Assembly: GCA_003529325.1 (NCBI GenBank)
Contig: DPVW01000243.1
Coordinates: forward strand, 20,111-48,135
From: Candidatus Latescibacterota bacterium
Lineage (GTDB): Bacteria; Latescibacterota; UBA2968; UBA8231
Direction of reading: 5' to 3'
DNA length: 28,025 nt
Shown: one piece after another, positions 15,821-24,472 of the stretch
How the letters are laid out: the number at the start of each line of letters is the position of its first letter
How positions within the stretch are numbered: the first letter of the stretch is position 1
The notes under the pieces: model-generated
The model's database searches: none
Told to the model about the DNA's origin: nothing
What the model saw: only the letters and a program-made list of their open reading frames with translations
Translations under genes and position numbers: made by a program

Positions 15821-17269
15821 TTACATCTGCGGCAGGGGGGCGCTATCACCGGTGTCGAGTTGCCACTGGCGAATTTTCGCCGCCAGCAGATGGACACGTT
15901 GGTCATGGGCGGGATCGGTGAACAGATTCGTCAGTTCGTGCGGATCGTTGGCCAGGTCGAACAACTCACAATCATCTGAGGCACTCAGATTCAGCTTCCA
16001 GCGATCACCGGTCACGACCGAGCGCCATGGTCTTGCACTGGCGGCGTTGATGGCGGCACTGCCGAGATTGCGATCGGGCAGGTCGGGGGAGTCGCCATTC
16101 CACTCGATGAAGGCGTCATGCCGGCGTAGGTCGTCGGCCCCCGTGAGGGCGCCGGCGAGGCTGCGCCCGGGAAGTGTGCTGGGCACCGGTTGCCCCGCCA
16201 GGTCGAGCAGCGTCGGTGCCAGGTCCACGTGGCTGCAGACGCCGCACACGCGTTGCGCATCATCGCTGAGCCAGGGAACCCGTAGCAGCAAGGGGACGCG
16301 CGCCGATTCTTCGTAGAACACCCGTTTCTCCAGCATGCCATGGTCGCCGGCCATCTCGCCATGATCGCTGGTGAAGGCGAACAAGGTGCGATCCGCCTGA
16401 CCACTTTCGTCGAGAGCCCTTTGCACCCGACCCACGGCATCATCGATGATCTTGACGTTGGCGAAGTACTGCGCACGTAGCCTCCGCCAACCCAGTTCCT
16501 CATCGAGTTGCTGGCCGTCTACTCTGTCTGTGGGGTAGAAATCGGCGCGACTTCGGTTGAACTGCGAATGACCTTCCGGATAACGCAGGAAGGCGGGGCC
16601 AACGGGCAGCGACTGCGGGTCGTACATGCCATTGTAGGGACCTGAGTATGGCGGGTGCGGTTCGAAGGTACTGAAGACGAGGAGCCAGGGATCGTCGGGA
16701 TTGTCCCGTATAAAACGCTCTGCATGTGCGGCGACAAAGGCGCCCATCTGATGCTCGGCGGGCAGTGTTGCGCGCTGCGTGTGGCCGAAGTGGAATTCAT
16801 CGGTGCCGCCGATCCTTGTCGTCGGCGTGTGTCCCTGTTCGACGAGCCAATGTCGGAGATCACTGAAGGGAGCATCCTGGCGCGTGTAACGTGGCCTGCG
16901 GTCGTCCTCAACGCTGATCCACTCGTCGAAGCCATGCTGACAGAAGGCGTCATCACCGAGGTGCCACTTGCCGAAGTGGGCCTTGCGGTAGCCATGGGGT
17001 AACATTTCGGCGATCGTCTGCGTGTCCCGTCGCAGGCCGATGTTGTTGACGACACATCCGTGGCTGTGCGGGTGCAGCCCGGTCATGAGTGAACCTCGGG
17101 CCGCTGTACAGACCGCCTGTGAGCAGTAGCTGTTATCGAACACGTACGCACCGGCGGCAAGGGCGTCGAGGTTGGGCGAATGGATCCAGTCGTTGCCGTA
17201 ACAGGACATGGTGTCCGTGCGCTGCTGATCGCTGATGAAGAGCAGGATGTTGGGCGGGCGACGGGCCAT
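15821..17269 (-). CDS. Type I sulfatase with C-x-A-x-R active-site signature
   Basis: The 482-residue S1 sulfatase starts directly with the fold (NILLFISDQQR, Asp14), so no signal peptide is seen and it should be cytoplasmic. The formylglycine cysteine is Cys54 in AVCTAARGSLMTG, giving C-T-A-A-R rather than C-x-P-x-R. This is an accepted variant of the maturation motif. FTSDHGEMAGDHGM and the following LEKRVFYEE supply late metal and sulfate ligands; HFGKWHLGD carries the Lys and His of the mid-protein motif. Similar proteins include arylsulfatases and iduronate-2-sulfatase-like enzymes; the substrate is unknown. The ATG at 17269 lacks a clear ribosome binding site. It diverges from the dehydratase-sulfatase unit across 79 bases. 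Confidence 0.92.
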   Translation of the reverse strand: MARRPPNILLFISDQQRTDTMSCYGNDWIHSPNLDALAAGAYVFDNSYCSQAVCTAARGSLMTGLHPHSHGCVVNNIGLRRDTQTIAEMLPHGYRKAHFGKWHLGDDAFCQHGFDEWISVEDDRRPRYTRQDAPFSDLRHWLVEQGHTPTTRIGGTDEFHFGHTQRATLPAEHQMGAFVAAHAERFIRDNPDDPWLLVFSTFEPHPPYSGPYNGMYDPQSLPVGPAFLRYPEGHSQFNRSRADFYPTDRVDGQQLDEELGWRRLRAQYFANVKIIDDAVGRVQRALDESGQADRTLFAFTSDHGEMAGDHGMLEKRVFYEESARVPLLLRVPWLSDDAQRVCGVCSHVDLAPTLLDLAGQPVPSTLPGRSLAGALTGADDLRRHDAFIEWNGDSPDLPDRNLGSAAINAASARPWRSVVTGDRWKLNLSASDDCELFDLANDPHELTNLFTDPAHDQRVHLLAAKIRQWQLDTGDSAPLPQM

Positions 17270-17348
17270 GACGTTGACGTCTCAGGGGCAGGGGGAGTAC
17301 CGTGTCGACGCTAACATAGTGCCCTCCACAGGACTGAGAAGAGAAGAG
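17270..17348. promoter_or_regulatory. Divergent promoter region between sulfatase and dehydratase genes
   Basis: Only 79 bases separate these divergent starts, so both promoters and any shared operator must lie here. A TTGACG hexamer at 17274-17279 resembles a plus-strand -35 box, but no good -10 lies at the right distance. A purine-rich GAGAAGAGAAGAG stretch just before 17349 probably serves as ribosome binding site of the dehydratase. Confidence 0.35.
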
Positions 17349-18476
17349 ATGCGAATTACCGGTGTCGAGACATTCGATCTGAGTTGTCCCCTTGAGCGGT
17401 CCTTCGGCTGGTCTCAAGGGTGGGTGGAAAGCCGCGATGTGTTTGTGGTGAAGATCAGTACCGACGATGGTCTCGTCGGTTGGGGTGAAGGCTGCACGGC
17501 AGTCGAAGCACTGACGCCGTTGTTGATCGGTGAGGATCCCATGGACCGCACCGGTCTGTGGGAGCGATGCTTCCAGGCGCTGTACAATGCCAACAACTTC
17601 GTCGGCATCGGTGGTAGTGCTCTCAGCGCCATCGACATCGCTCTATGGGATCTGGCAGGCAAAGCCACGGGGCTGCCGGTGTGTGATCTGCTCGGTGGGC
17701 GAGTGCGCAAGCGTGTCGCTGTCTACGCCACCGGTCTGTACTACACGGAAGGGGAGTTTCCGGATCGTCTGCTCGACGAAGCGCGTGGGTATGTGGACGC
17801 CGGCTTCGAAGGCATGAAGACGAAGATCGGCGGGTTGTCACTCGAGGATGACCTGCAGCGCGTTGCCGCGATTCGTGATGCCATCGGCCCGGAGGTGAAA
17901 CTGATGGTCGATGCGAATCTGGCGTACAGTCCGACAACGGCGATCCGCATCGGTCAACAGCTGGCGGCGCTGGATGTGTTCTGGTTCGAGGAGCCCGTGA
18001 ACCCACGTGACATCGATGGGCTCTTGCAGGTGAAGGGGGCGTTGCCCATGGCCATCGCCGGGGGAGAAAATCTGCGCACCCGTTTCGACTTCCGCGATTT
18101 CCTGACACGGCGGGCTTTCGATATCGTGCAACCGGATGTCGCCCACTGTGGTGGATTGACGGAGATGCAGAGGATCGCCGCCATGGCCAACGCCTGCGGC
18201 ATCCAGGTCTGCCCCCACGTCTGGGGTTCACCGATCATGATCGCCGCCAGTCTGCATCTGGCGGCGACGCTGCCGCCCTGTCCACCGGCGCGCAACCCGT
18301 TGCCATATGCCCAGGAGCCGGTGATGGAGTTTGATCAGACGCCGAGTGCGATTCGTGACGAACTGTGCACGACCAGATTCGAGGCGCAGGACAGTTATCT
18401 CGACGTGCCGACGGGACCAGGCCTTGGCGTCGAGGTCGACGAAGAGGCCCTCAAGCACTTCACGAGACGAGACTGA
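17349..18476 (+). CDS. Mandelate racemase/muconate lactonizing enzyme family dehydratase or cycloisomerase
   Basis: The 375-residue enolase-superfamily enzyme has Lys157-x-Lys159 (MKTKIGG), metal ligands Asp188 (MVDAN), Glu214 (WFEEP) and Glu240 (AGGEN), Asp263 (VQPDVAHCGG) and His290 (CPHVWGSP). The K-x-K plus late His set is that of the mandelate racemase subgroup, which abstracts a proton next to a carboxylate. PHVWGS is common in sugar-acid dehydratases and galactarolactone cycloisomerases. A role in breaking down a sugar acid from a sulfated glycan is an inference from the flanking sulfatases. The ATG at 17349 begins the conserved MRITGVETF; the 38 codons before it lie in the divergent spacer and the opposite gene. 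The next sulfatase starts two bases after its stop. Confidence 0.9.
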   Translation: MRITGVETFDLSCPLERSFGWSQGWVESRDVFVVKISTDDGLVGWGEGCTAVEALTPLLIGEDPMDRTGLWERCFQALYNANNFVGIGGSALSAIDIALWDLAGKATGLPVCDLLGGRVRKRVAVYATGLYYTEGEFPDRLLDEARGYVDAGFEGMKTKIGGLSLEDDLQRVAAIRDAIGPEVKLMVDANLAYSPTTAIRIGQQLAALDVFWFEEPVNPRDIDGLLQVKGALPMAIAGGENLRTRFDFRDFLTRRAFDIVQPDVAHCGGLTEMQRIAAMANACGIQVCPHVWGSPIMIAASLHLAATLPPCPPARNPLPYAQEPVMEFDQTPSAIRDELCTTRFEAQDSYLDVPTGPGLGVEVDEEALKHFTRRD

Positions 18477-18478
18477 AA

Positions 18479-20008
18479 ATGGCTCCCACCAATCTGTTGT
18501 TCATCTGCTCCGACCAGCACAATCGACAGATGACAGGATGTTACGGTCACCCCCTCGACGTCACGCCGAATTTGGATGCGCTGGCGGTGCGGGGCACACG
18601 CTTCACCAATGCCTACACCAACTGTCCGATCTGCATGCCGGCACGGGCGGCTCTGGCGACGGGGCGCTACGTGCATCAGATCCGTGCCTGGGACAACGCC
18701 CATCCCTACAACGGCAGCACCGACAGTTGGCACCACCGCCTTCGGCAGCAGGGCTACCGCGTTGACTCCATCGGCAAGTTGCATTTCCGCGGCGACAAGG
18801 GGGACGACAATGGTTTTTCGCAGGAGCACTTTCCACTGTATCGCCGTGGTTCAGGGGATGTACCAGCCTGTGCCCGTGCCGACATGCCGAAGCGAACCCT
18901 GCGCATCGACTTCGATGCCGCCGGTCCGGGGGACTCATCCTATCTGCGCTACGATCGTCGCAACACCGACCACGCCTGCCAGTGGCTCCGTGACCGACCG
19001 ACGGAGGCTGCCGAGCAACCGTGGGCCCTGTTTCTCGGTATCGGTTCGCCGCACACACCTTTCATCGCGCCTCCCGAGTACTACGCACGGTTTGACCCCG
19101 ACACCGTGCCCCTGCCACCGGCTTGGCGCGAGCAGGATTGGCCGCAGAACCCGGCAATGAAATTTCTGCGCAATCGCCTCAACCTGGAGGAGCCATTCAC
19201 GGAACAGGTCGTGCGCAAAGCGAATGCGGCGTATCTGGGAACATGCGCCTTCGTCGACGATCTGGTGGGCGAGGTGCTGGCCGCACTCGAGAGCAGTGGT
19301 CAGGGGCGGAACACGCGTGTCATCTATACCACAGATCATGGTGAGTCCATGGGGGCGCGGGGCATTGTCGGCAAGTTTACCATGTTCGACGAATCGGCTG
19401 CGGTGCCGCTGTTGCTGGCTGGCCCCGACGTGCCAGAGAAACATGTCTGTGAAACCCCGGTCTCTCTCGTCGACATCTTCCCCACGGTGATGCAGTCAGT
19501 CGGCGCTACACCGACAGCGGCTGATGCCGATGTCCCCGGTGAGTCGCTGCTGGATATCGCTCGTCATGCGGATGCGGAGCGCACGATCCTGTGCGAGAAC
19601 CACGCGCTGGCGACACGTCACGCCGTATACATGCTGCGTGATCGGCGGCACAAGTACGTGCACTACCACAATGACGAACCGCAGCTGTTCGCCGCCGCTG
19701 ACACGGAGGAGCTACACGACCTGGTGCAGACACCCGAACACGCACCGGTGGTGGCCGAGATGGAGTCGCGTCTCCGTGCGATCCTCGATCCGGAGGCGGT
19801 CGATCTGGCGGCGAAAGAGGATCAACGGCTCTACGCCGAGGCTCGTGCCGACGAACCCGTGGCATGGCCACCACGCACCGACGGCCCGATGATCACCTAC
19901 ACGACGATCCCACCGCATCTCGACCCGGCGCTGGCCGACGACCCCGCCACGCGGGTAGCGGGCTGGAAACCGACGCGAGACCTGCCCGATGACTGGCAAG
20001 GGAACTGA
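18479..20008 (+). CDS. Type I sulfatase (third in the window)
   Basis: The 509-residue S1 sulfatase begins with NLLFICSDQHNRQMTG (Asp12) and has Cys52 in ICMPARAALATGRY as the C-x-P-x-R formylglycine site. DSIGKLHFRG carries the central Lys and His, and YTTDHGESMGARG followed by GKFTMFDE supplies the later ligands. No signal peptide is visible. The C-terminal 100 residues are charged and contain PRTDGPMITYTTIPPHL, a tail I do not recognise. The overall layout resembles choline-sulfatase- and heparan-N-sulfatase-like S1 groups, but no substrate is assigned. It is coupled to the dehydratase upstream (two-base gap) and to the truncated acetyltransferase downstream (two-base gap), so the three once formed one operon. 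The earlier in-frame start would lie inside the dehydratase gene. Confidence 0.92.
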   Translation: MAPTNLLFICSDQHNRQMTGCYGHPLDVTPNLDALAVRGTRFTNAYTNCPICMPARAALATGRYVHQIRAWDNAHPYNGSTDSWHHRLRQQGYRVDSIGKLHFRGDKGDDNGFSQEHFPLYRRGSGDVPACARADMPKRTLRIDFDAAGPGDSSYLRYDRRNTDHACQWLRDRPTEAAEQPWALFLGIGSPHTPFIAPPEYYARFDPDTVPLPPAWREQDWPQNPAMKFLRNRLNLEEPFTEQVVRKANAAYLGTCAFVDDLVGEVLAALESSGQGRNTRVIYTTDHGESMGARGIVGKFTMFDESAAVPLLLAGPDVPEKHVCETPVSLVDIFPTVMQSVGATPTAADADVPGESLLDIARHADAERTILCENHALATRHAVYMLRDRRHKYVHYHNDEPQLFAAADTEELHDLVQTPEHAPVVAEMESRLRAILDPEAVDLAAKEDQRLYAEARADEPVAWPPRTDGPMITYTTIPPHLDPALADDPATRVAGWKPTRDLPDDWQGN

Positions 20009-20010
20009 TC

Positions 20011-20364
20011 ATGTCCAACGATCTGGCGATTCGCGCGGCGCGTCTGGAGGACGCGGAGTTGATCGCGCAGTTCAATTGTGCGTTGGCACTGGAGACGGAA
20101 GAGGAGGAATTAGATCTGCCGACGGTGACGCGTGGCGTGAGGCGTTTTCTGCAGGGCGCCGGCTTCTACCTCGTTGCCGAGATCGATGCACGTGTCATCG
20201 GCTGTCTCATGATCACCCACGAGTGGAGCGACTGGCGCGATAGCAATCTGTGGTGGATCCAGAGTGTCTATGTGCACTCCGAGGCGCGCCGACGTGGGGT
20301 GTTTCGGGCGCTGTTCGCCGCCGTGAGCAGACGAGCCGAGGCCGATGGCGATGTGCGCGGCCAC
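20011..20364 (+). pseudogene. GNAT acetyltransferase, 3'-truncated
   Basis: The first 117 codons read as a clear GNAT protein: IRAARLEDAELIAQFNCALA, then the central strand GCLMITHEWSDWRDSN, WWIQSVYVHSEARRRGVFRALF with the R-x-x-G acetyl-CoA loop, and a final RRAEADGDV. Family members go on for another 35-45 residues (a strand of the CGLRLYV type, then the tyrosine/asparagine helix). Here that part is missing. After about 20361 the open frame runs on to 20685 only as the reverse complement of the isomerase gene. The enzyme is therefore probably inactive. The junction lies within a few bases of the isomerase stop codon, pointing to a deletion or a rearrangement join. Confidence 0.75.
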
Positions 20365-21192
20365 TCACAGATCCTGCACCAGGTCGTCCAGATAGACCCG
20401 CGCGCGCTCGAGCTCGGCCGTCACCTGCCCGGCCGTTTCCAGGATCGGAATGCCCCGCGGTACGGGGTGCATGAAGATCTCGGTCCAACCGCGGTAATCG
20501 ATCTTCTCGAGGGCCGCCAACAAGGGACGGAAATCCAGTGTGCCGCGCCCAGGCAGCTGCATCAGTTCCTGTTCCTTGGGCAGCTTCTCGTGACAACCCA
20601 TGCCGTGCTGCCAGCCGTAGAACAAGGCCAGGCCTGGCCCGAGCTCTTCGATGAGTCGGGCCACAAGGGTGCTGTCGTCGGGTAGGTGATATGGCGCCAG
20701 GGCAATCCCGAGATGTGGTGACCGCGTGAACTCGATGAGCCACTTCATCGAGTCGGGGGTTTCGATGAGCGCATTGCCGTGGTTTTCGATGGCGATGGTG
20801 ACTCCGTGCTCCCCGGCGGCGTCGATGTGTGGTCGCAGGGCCTCGGCGAAGTCGGCCACGGCAGCCCGCAGTTCGTCCCCCTGCAAGTCCTTGGAGCCTT
20901 TGCTGCCGCAGACCAACAGCGAGCCCTTGTGGCTGCTGACGAAGGCCATCTCCTGCTGCAGTTCAAAGGGGCCCAGATCGAATCGGGTCGAGATCCCCAG
21001 CTGTACGTCATTCGCCTCGAGCAGAGCGGCGAAGGCGTCGTTGCCCATCGCCTCGATCTGTTCACGCTGATCCCCATGAACCCGTGGCCAGATGTCGATG
21101 TGGCTACTGCCTGCCCGCTTGACTTCGGGGATAATCTCAGACAGGGGCAACGTCCCGTAGAGGGAGGAGGCAAGGATGTATTGTAGCTTCAT
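20365..21192 (-). CDS. Sugar phosphate isomerase/epimerase-like TIM-barrel protein
   Basis: The 275-residue protein belongs to the xylose-isomerase-like/AP-endonuclease-2 TIM-barrel family. Recognisable strand ends are SSHIDIWPRVHG, VQLGISTR, VTIAIENHG (Glu136, a usual metal ligand), APYHLPDD (His169), LFYGWQHG (His196) and RGWTEIFMHP (Glu238, the second metal Glu). In many relatives an Asp precedes the His of the fourth motif; here Ala-Pro-Tyr-His stands instead. It probably rearranges a sugar or inositol derivative in the cytoplasm. It starts six bases after the beta-mannosidase stop, with GAGGT placed only three bases before the ATG, so coupled translation with the mannosidase is likely. 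Its stop abuts the truncated acetyltransferase. Confidence 0.85.
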   Translation of the reverse strand: MKLQYILASSLYGTLPLSEIIPEVKRAGSSHIDIWPRVHGDQREQIEAMGNDAFAALLEANDVQLGISTRFDLGPFELQQEMAFVSSHKGSLLVCGSKGSKDLQGDELRAAVADFAEALRPHIDAAGEHGVTIAIENHGNALIETPDSMKWLIEFTRSPHLGIALAPYHLPDDSTLVARLIEELGPGLALFYGWQHGMGCHEKLPKEQELMQLPGRGTLDFRPLLAALEKIDYRGWTEIFMHPVPRGIPILETAGQVTAELERARVYLDDLVQDL

Positions 21193-21198
21193 GACACC

Positions 21199-23649
21199 TC
21201 AGTTGTAGGTCGTGCGTAGATGGCGCACGGTCAGCGCCTGCTGCAGCGCCGCAGTCGTCGGCACCTCGCCCTTGCTGGTGAATACGAGCCGCTTGGTTTC
21301 TTCCGGCAACAGGGTGAAACAGTTGTCGTCGAACTCGCCGCGCAGACCTGCAGCTTCGACGGTCAGATAAAAGGCGGGTGCATCCGTCGTCAGGGCGATG
21401 GAAAAATCACCACTAGCCATCGGCTGCACTGCCAGCTCTACCTGAGCGACGGGTAGTTGACAGGACTTCCAGGTCGTGAAGACATGCTCGTTGCGCTGGC
21501 ATAGGTCGCCGATCTGAAGATCGAGCACGGCAAAGACCTGTTCTGGCTCCGGGGCCAGTTCAGCCACCGGATAACGCCCCAGAAGCAGGGCCCCCGCCGC
21601 GGGGATCTCCCGGTCCAGATCGAGGACTCTGACTTCACGACCGGAAAAATCGAGCAGGCGCAGGCGGGCCCGCGCCTGCAGTGCCTGGTTGCAGTCGTTT
21701 GTCGCCCACACCTCCACCATATCGTCCCGGGTCTGGAAGGCGGACAGAATCGTCGGTGCATAGAACCGTTTGGCCATGTAGTGCAGCAGCTTCCACTTGC
21801 CACCGTATTCCAGCGACGACCAGGAGCAAACCGGCCACAAGTCATTGAGCTGCCAGTAGAGAGTGCCCATGCAGACCGGACGCAGATGTCGCCAGTGTTC
21901 GACTGCCGTCTTGATGGCCAACCCCTGCTGCACCTGGCTCAGATAGACGAAGTTTTCGAAGCCATCGGGCATGCGGAAGTAGCGGGTGAACATCTCGGTG
22001 ATCTTGGAGTTGCCCCCCACGTTGCGCTGGTGGTGTTCCATGATCGGCGCTGTGACATTCAGCTGGTCTTCAGGAGCGTAGGTACGAATCGTCTCCAGCG
22101 ATGGGAACGACTGATAGCCGAATTCTGAACAGAATCGGGGTGTCACATCGTAATAGGAGTCGAAGGACTTGCCCGAGTGCCAGACCTGCCAGTAGTGCAT
22201 GTCACCGCGGCTGTCGTCGTGCCAGTTGTCCGAGTAGTCCCCGCGGCCACCGCAGGGCGAGGAGGGCCAGTAGGTCCGCGTCGGATCACACTCGTCGACG
22301 ACACGACCCAACACACCCTCGGTGAGTCGATCGTAGTCGACGATGTAGCGGTCGCGATTTTCCCGCGACACCTCGAACCAGTTGAGTGCCCCCAGATCCT
22401 CATTGTTGCCGCACCACAGCGCGATGCAGGGGTGGTCGCGCAGACGCTTGACCTGGTGCCTTGCCTCCTGTTCGACGCTGGCCAGAAAGTCCGGTGTCGC
22501 CGGGTACGTGGAGCAGGAGAACATGAAATCCTGCCACACCATCAGGCCTTTTTCGTCGCAGAGATCGTAGAAGTCATCGGACTCGTACTGCCCGCCACCC
22601 CACACGCGCACCATGTTCATGTGCGCTGCGACGGCACTGGATAACAGATCGTCGAGCGCCGCCCGTGTCTGTCGAGAGGGCAAGGCATCACACGGAATCC
22701 AGTTCGCCCCCTTGGCGAAGATGTCGAGGCCATTGACGCGAAAGGTGAAACCTAGTCCGATGTCGTCTGGCTCCGCCACCAATTCCAACTGCCGCAGTCC
22801 CACCTTCTTATGCATCTCGCCCCCTGCGATCTGCACGGACAAGGAGTACAACTCTGGCTCGCCGTGTCCGTTGGGCCACCACAACCTGGGCTGTTGCACG
22901 ACGACGGTTTCCTTGAGCACATTCAAACCCGCCTCGAGGGATACTTGCCGTCGGACCTGCTGTGTCGCCAACTCCACCACCAATTCCGAATTCACCGCCG
23001 CTGCCACTTCCACCTCCACACAAACTTCCACCTCACAGTGGCCGCTTTCATGCCGTTGCCGGGTGTAGACATATTCGATGCGGCCAGGTGCTTGAGCGCC
23101 TACATATACGTCGCCGTAAATGCCCGCCACCATCAGACAACAGCCCCAGTCCCACCCCGCATGGCATTGCACTTTGCGCACCATGTTGCGGTGAGCCGAT
23201 TGCACCGGGTAATCCGATCCGGGAATCTCGTAGGGCATGCGCCCGACCCGTTCGGCGGCGACCTGCTCCGCTGAGCGCACCCTGACCTCGACCTCGTTAC
23301 GGCCCACACGCAACTGTTGCCGCACGTCAAATCGATGCCGGCAGAACATGTTGTCACACTCACCCACCAGCTGGCCATTTACGAACACTGTGGCCACCGT
23401 GTCGATGCTGTCGAAGTGCAAGAATATCGCCGGTGCTGCCAGCACTTGCTCCCCCACCTCAAAGGTCCGGGTAAAGACCCAGTCCTCCCCATTCAGATAC
23501 TGCAGGTCGAGTTCATTTTTGCCCCAGTACGGATCGGCAATCCTTCCGGCTGCCAGCAAGGCGCTGTGGCTGTCGCCGGGGATTTCTACGGCGACAGCCT
23601 CCCCGGCCCCGCGAAGCTGCCAGGTACCTCTCAGATCAATCGGCGTCAT
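21199..23649 (-). CDS. Beta-mannosidase, glycoside hydrolase family 2
   Basis: The 816-residue protein has the GH2 order: sugar-binding jelly-roll (DLRGTWQLRG to about residue 170), immunoglobulin-like domain, catalytic barrel, and C-terminal beta domains. The acid/base is Glu417 in WCGNNED and the nucleophile Glu509 in FCSEFGYQSFP. HAGWDWGCC, AKGANWIPCDALPSR and VRVWGGGQYESDDFYDLCDEKG are typical of the beta-mannosidase clade. It releases terminal beta-linked mannose and appears cytoplasmic (no signal peptide). ATG 23649 begins the conserved MTPIDLRGTW. An open frame of 51 further codons upstream exists only because it runs into the PEP-enzyme relic. It is followed at six bases by the isomerase gene, a likely two-gene catabolic unit. 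Confidence 0.93.
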   Translation of the reverse strand: MTPIDLRGTWQLRGAGEAVAVEIPGDSHSALLAAGRIADPYWGKNELDLQYLNGEDWVFTRTFEVGEQVLAAPAIFLHFDSIDTVATVFVNGQLVGECDNMFCRHRFDVRQQLRVGRNEVEVRVRSAEQVAAERVGRMPYEIPGSDYPVQSAHRNMVRKVQCHAGWDWGCCLMVAGIYGDVYVGAQAPGRIEYVYTRQRHESGHCEVEVCVEVEVAAAVNSELVVELATQQVRRQVSLEAGLNVLKETVVVQQPRLWWPNGHGEPELYSLSVQIAGGEMHKKVGLRQLELVAEPDDIGLGFTFRVNGLDIFAKGANWIPCDALPSRQTRAALDDLLSSAVAAHMNMVRVWGGGQYESDDFYDLCDEKGLMVWQDFMFSCSTYPATPDFLASVEQEARHQVKRLRDHPCIALWCGNNEDLGALNWFEVSRENRDRYIVDYDRLTEGVLGRVVDECDPTRTYWPSSPCGGRGDYSDNWHDDSRGDMHYWQVWHSGKSFDSYYDVTPRFCSEFGYQSFPSLETIRTYAPEDQLNVTAPIMEHHQRNVGGNSKITEMFTRYFRMPDGFENFVYLSQVQQGLAIKTAVEHWRHLRPVCMGTLYWQLNDLWPVCSWSSLEYGGKWKLLHYMAKRFYAPTILSAFQTRDDMVEVWATNDCNQALQARARLRLLDFSGREVRVLDLDREIPAAGALLLGRYPVAELAPEPEQVFAVLDLQIGDLCQRNEHVFTTWKSCQLPVAQVELAVQPMASGDFSIALTTDAPAFYLTVEAAGLRGEFDDNCFTLLPEETKRLVFTSKGEVPTTAALQQALTVRHLRTTYN

Positions 23650-24472
23650 CTTATAGCTCTTTTCCACAGTCTCGGGATCGATCAGACGGACCACACCCGC
23701 ATCCCCATCTACCTCGCTCCATTGCCCATCGGTGATTCTGTTTCGTGCATCCTCGAGGCCGACGATGGCTGGAATCCGATATCGCGCGCCACGACGGCAC
23801 AATGACTCAGGATGTCACCCTTGTTCACCCGTCTTGCAGCCGCGGGTGCGGGAAAACCTTGCAGTCGAGCATGGACTTCGATCACCGCCGCTTCGCGTTC
23901 GGCCGCGTGGGTGGCGAACGTTTCGGTTGGATCCCCGATCCAAGTCGGGTGCTGCAGTCCCCAGTGATGCCCCGGTGCCCGTATCGCTCCAAAAACGTGG
24001 CGAGATCGGCCAGCCACGAGCGACCCGCCTCTGAAGATCCCAACATCTCGATGGCGGCTGAGGGCACGGTGTCGGTGAGCAAGTCACGGAGCGACGCTGG
24101 GATTGCTCAGTGCCCAAAAGGCGCTGCCCATGTCCGTCTTCTTGCCACAGGTTCCGCAGCGTCGGCGCCAGCGCTTGCTGGACTTCCTTGCTCTTTTGCT
24201 TGGCGGCCTCCACCTGCTCGGGGTCCACCGCCATGTGTTTGGTGAAGTACACATACGTGTTGATGTCTGCGCAGCTGTAATCGCATGGGGCTGCCGAATC
24301 GTTCTTCCGTCAGCGAGATGCAGTCGAAGACGACCTCCCAGAAATCCATGCCGAGCAAGGTTGTCGAATCTGGACAATGGGTGCGCTCCTGATGCCAGGT
24401 CCGTTCGGCGTCCTTCGGCTCCAGCCAGGTAACCGGGAAGTCATCCGGAGCGGCAATCGGTGGTCCCGTCAA
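23650..24472 (-). pseudogene. PEP-utilising enzyme (rifampin-phosphotransferase/PEP-synthase-like) relic with at least five frameshifts
   Basis: On the minus strand, fragments appear in order across frames: APDDFPVTWLEPKDAERTWH, TLLGMDFWEVVFD, DYSCADINTYVYFTK, LRNLWQE, SAFWALSNPSVAP, LATFLERYGHRGI, TWIGDPTETFATHAAER, GDILSHCAVVARDIG and IPAIVGLEDARNRITDG. The His in LSHCAVVARD would be the phosphohistidine of the swivelling domain. Frame changes lie near 24284-24290, 24126-24145, 24079-24092, 23942-23953 and 23771-23782. The relic encodes only about 275 residues, and the LQGFPAPAAA to KGDILSH join suggests internal deletion as well, since relatives are usually longer. A TTG start at 24472 overlaps the helicase stop, so it was once coupled to it. 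Its last frame runs on into the beta-mannosidase. Confidence 0.8.
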
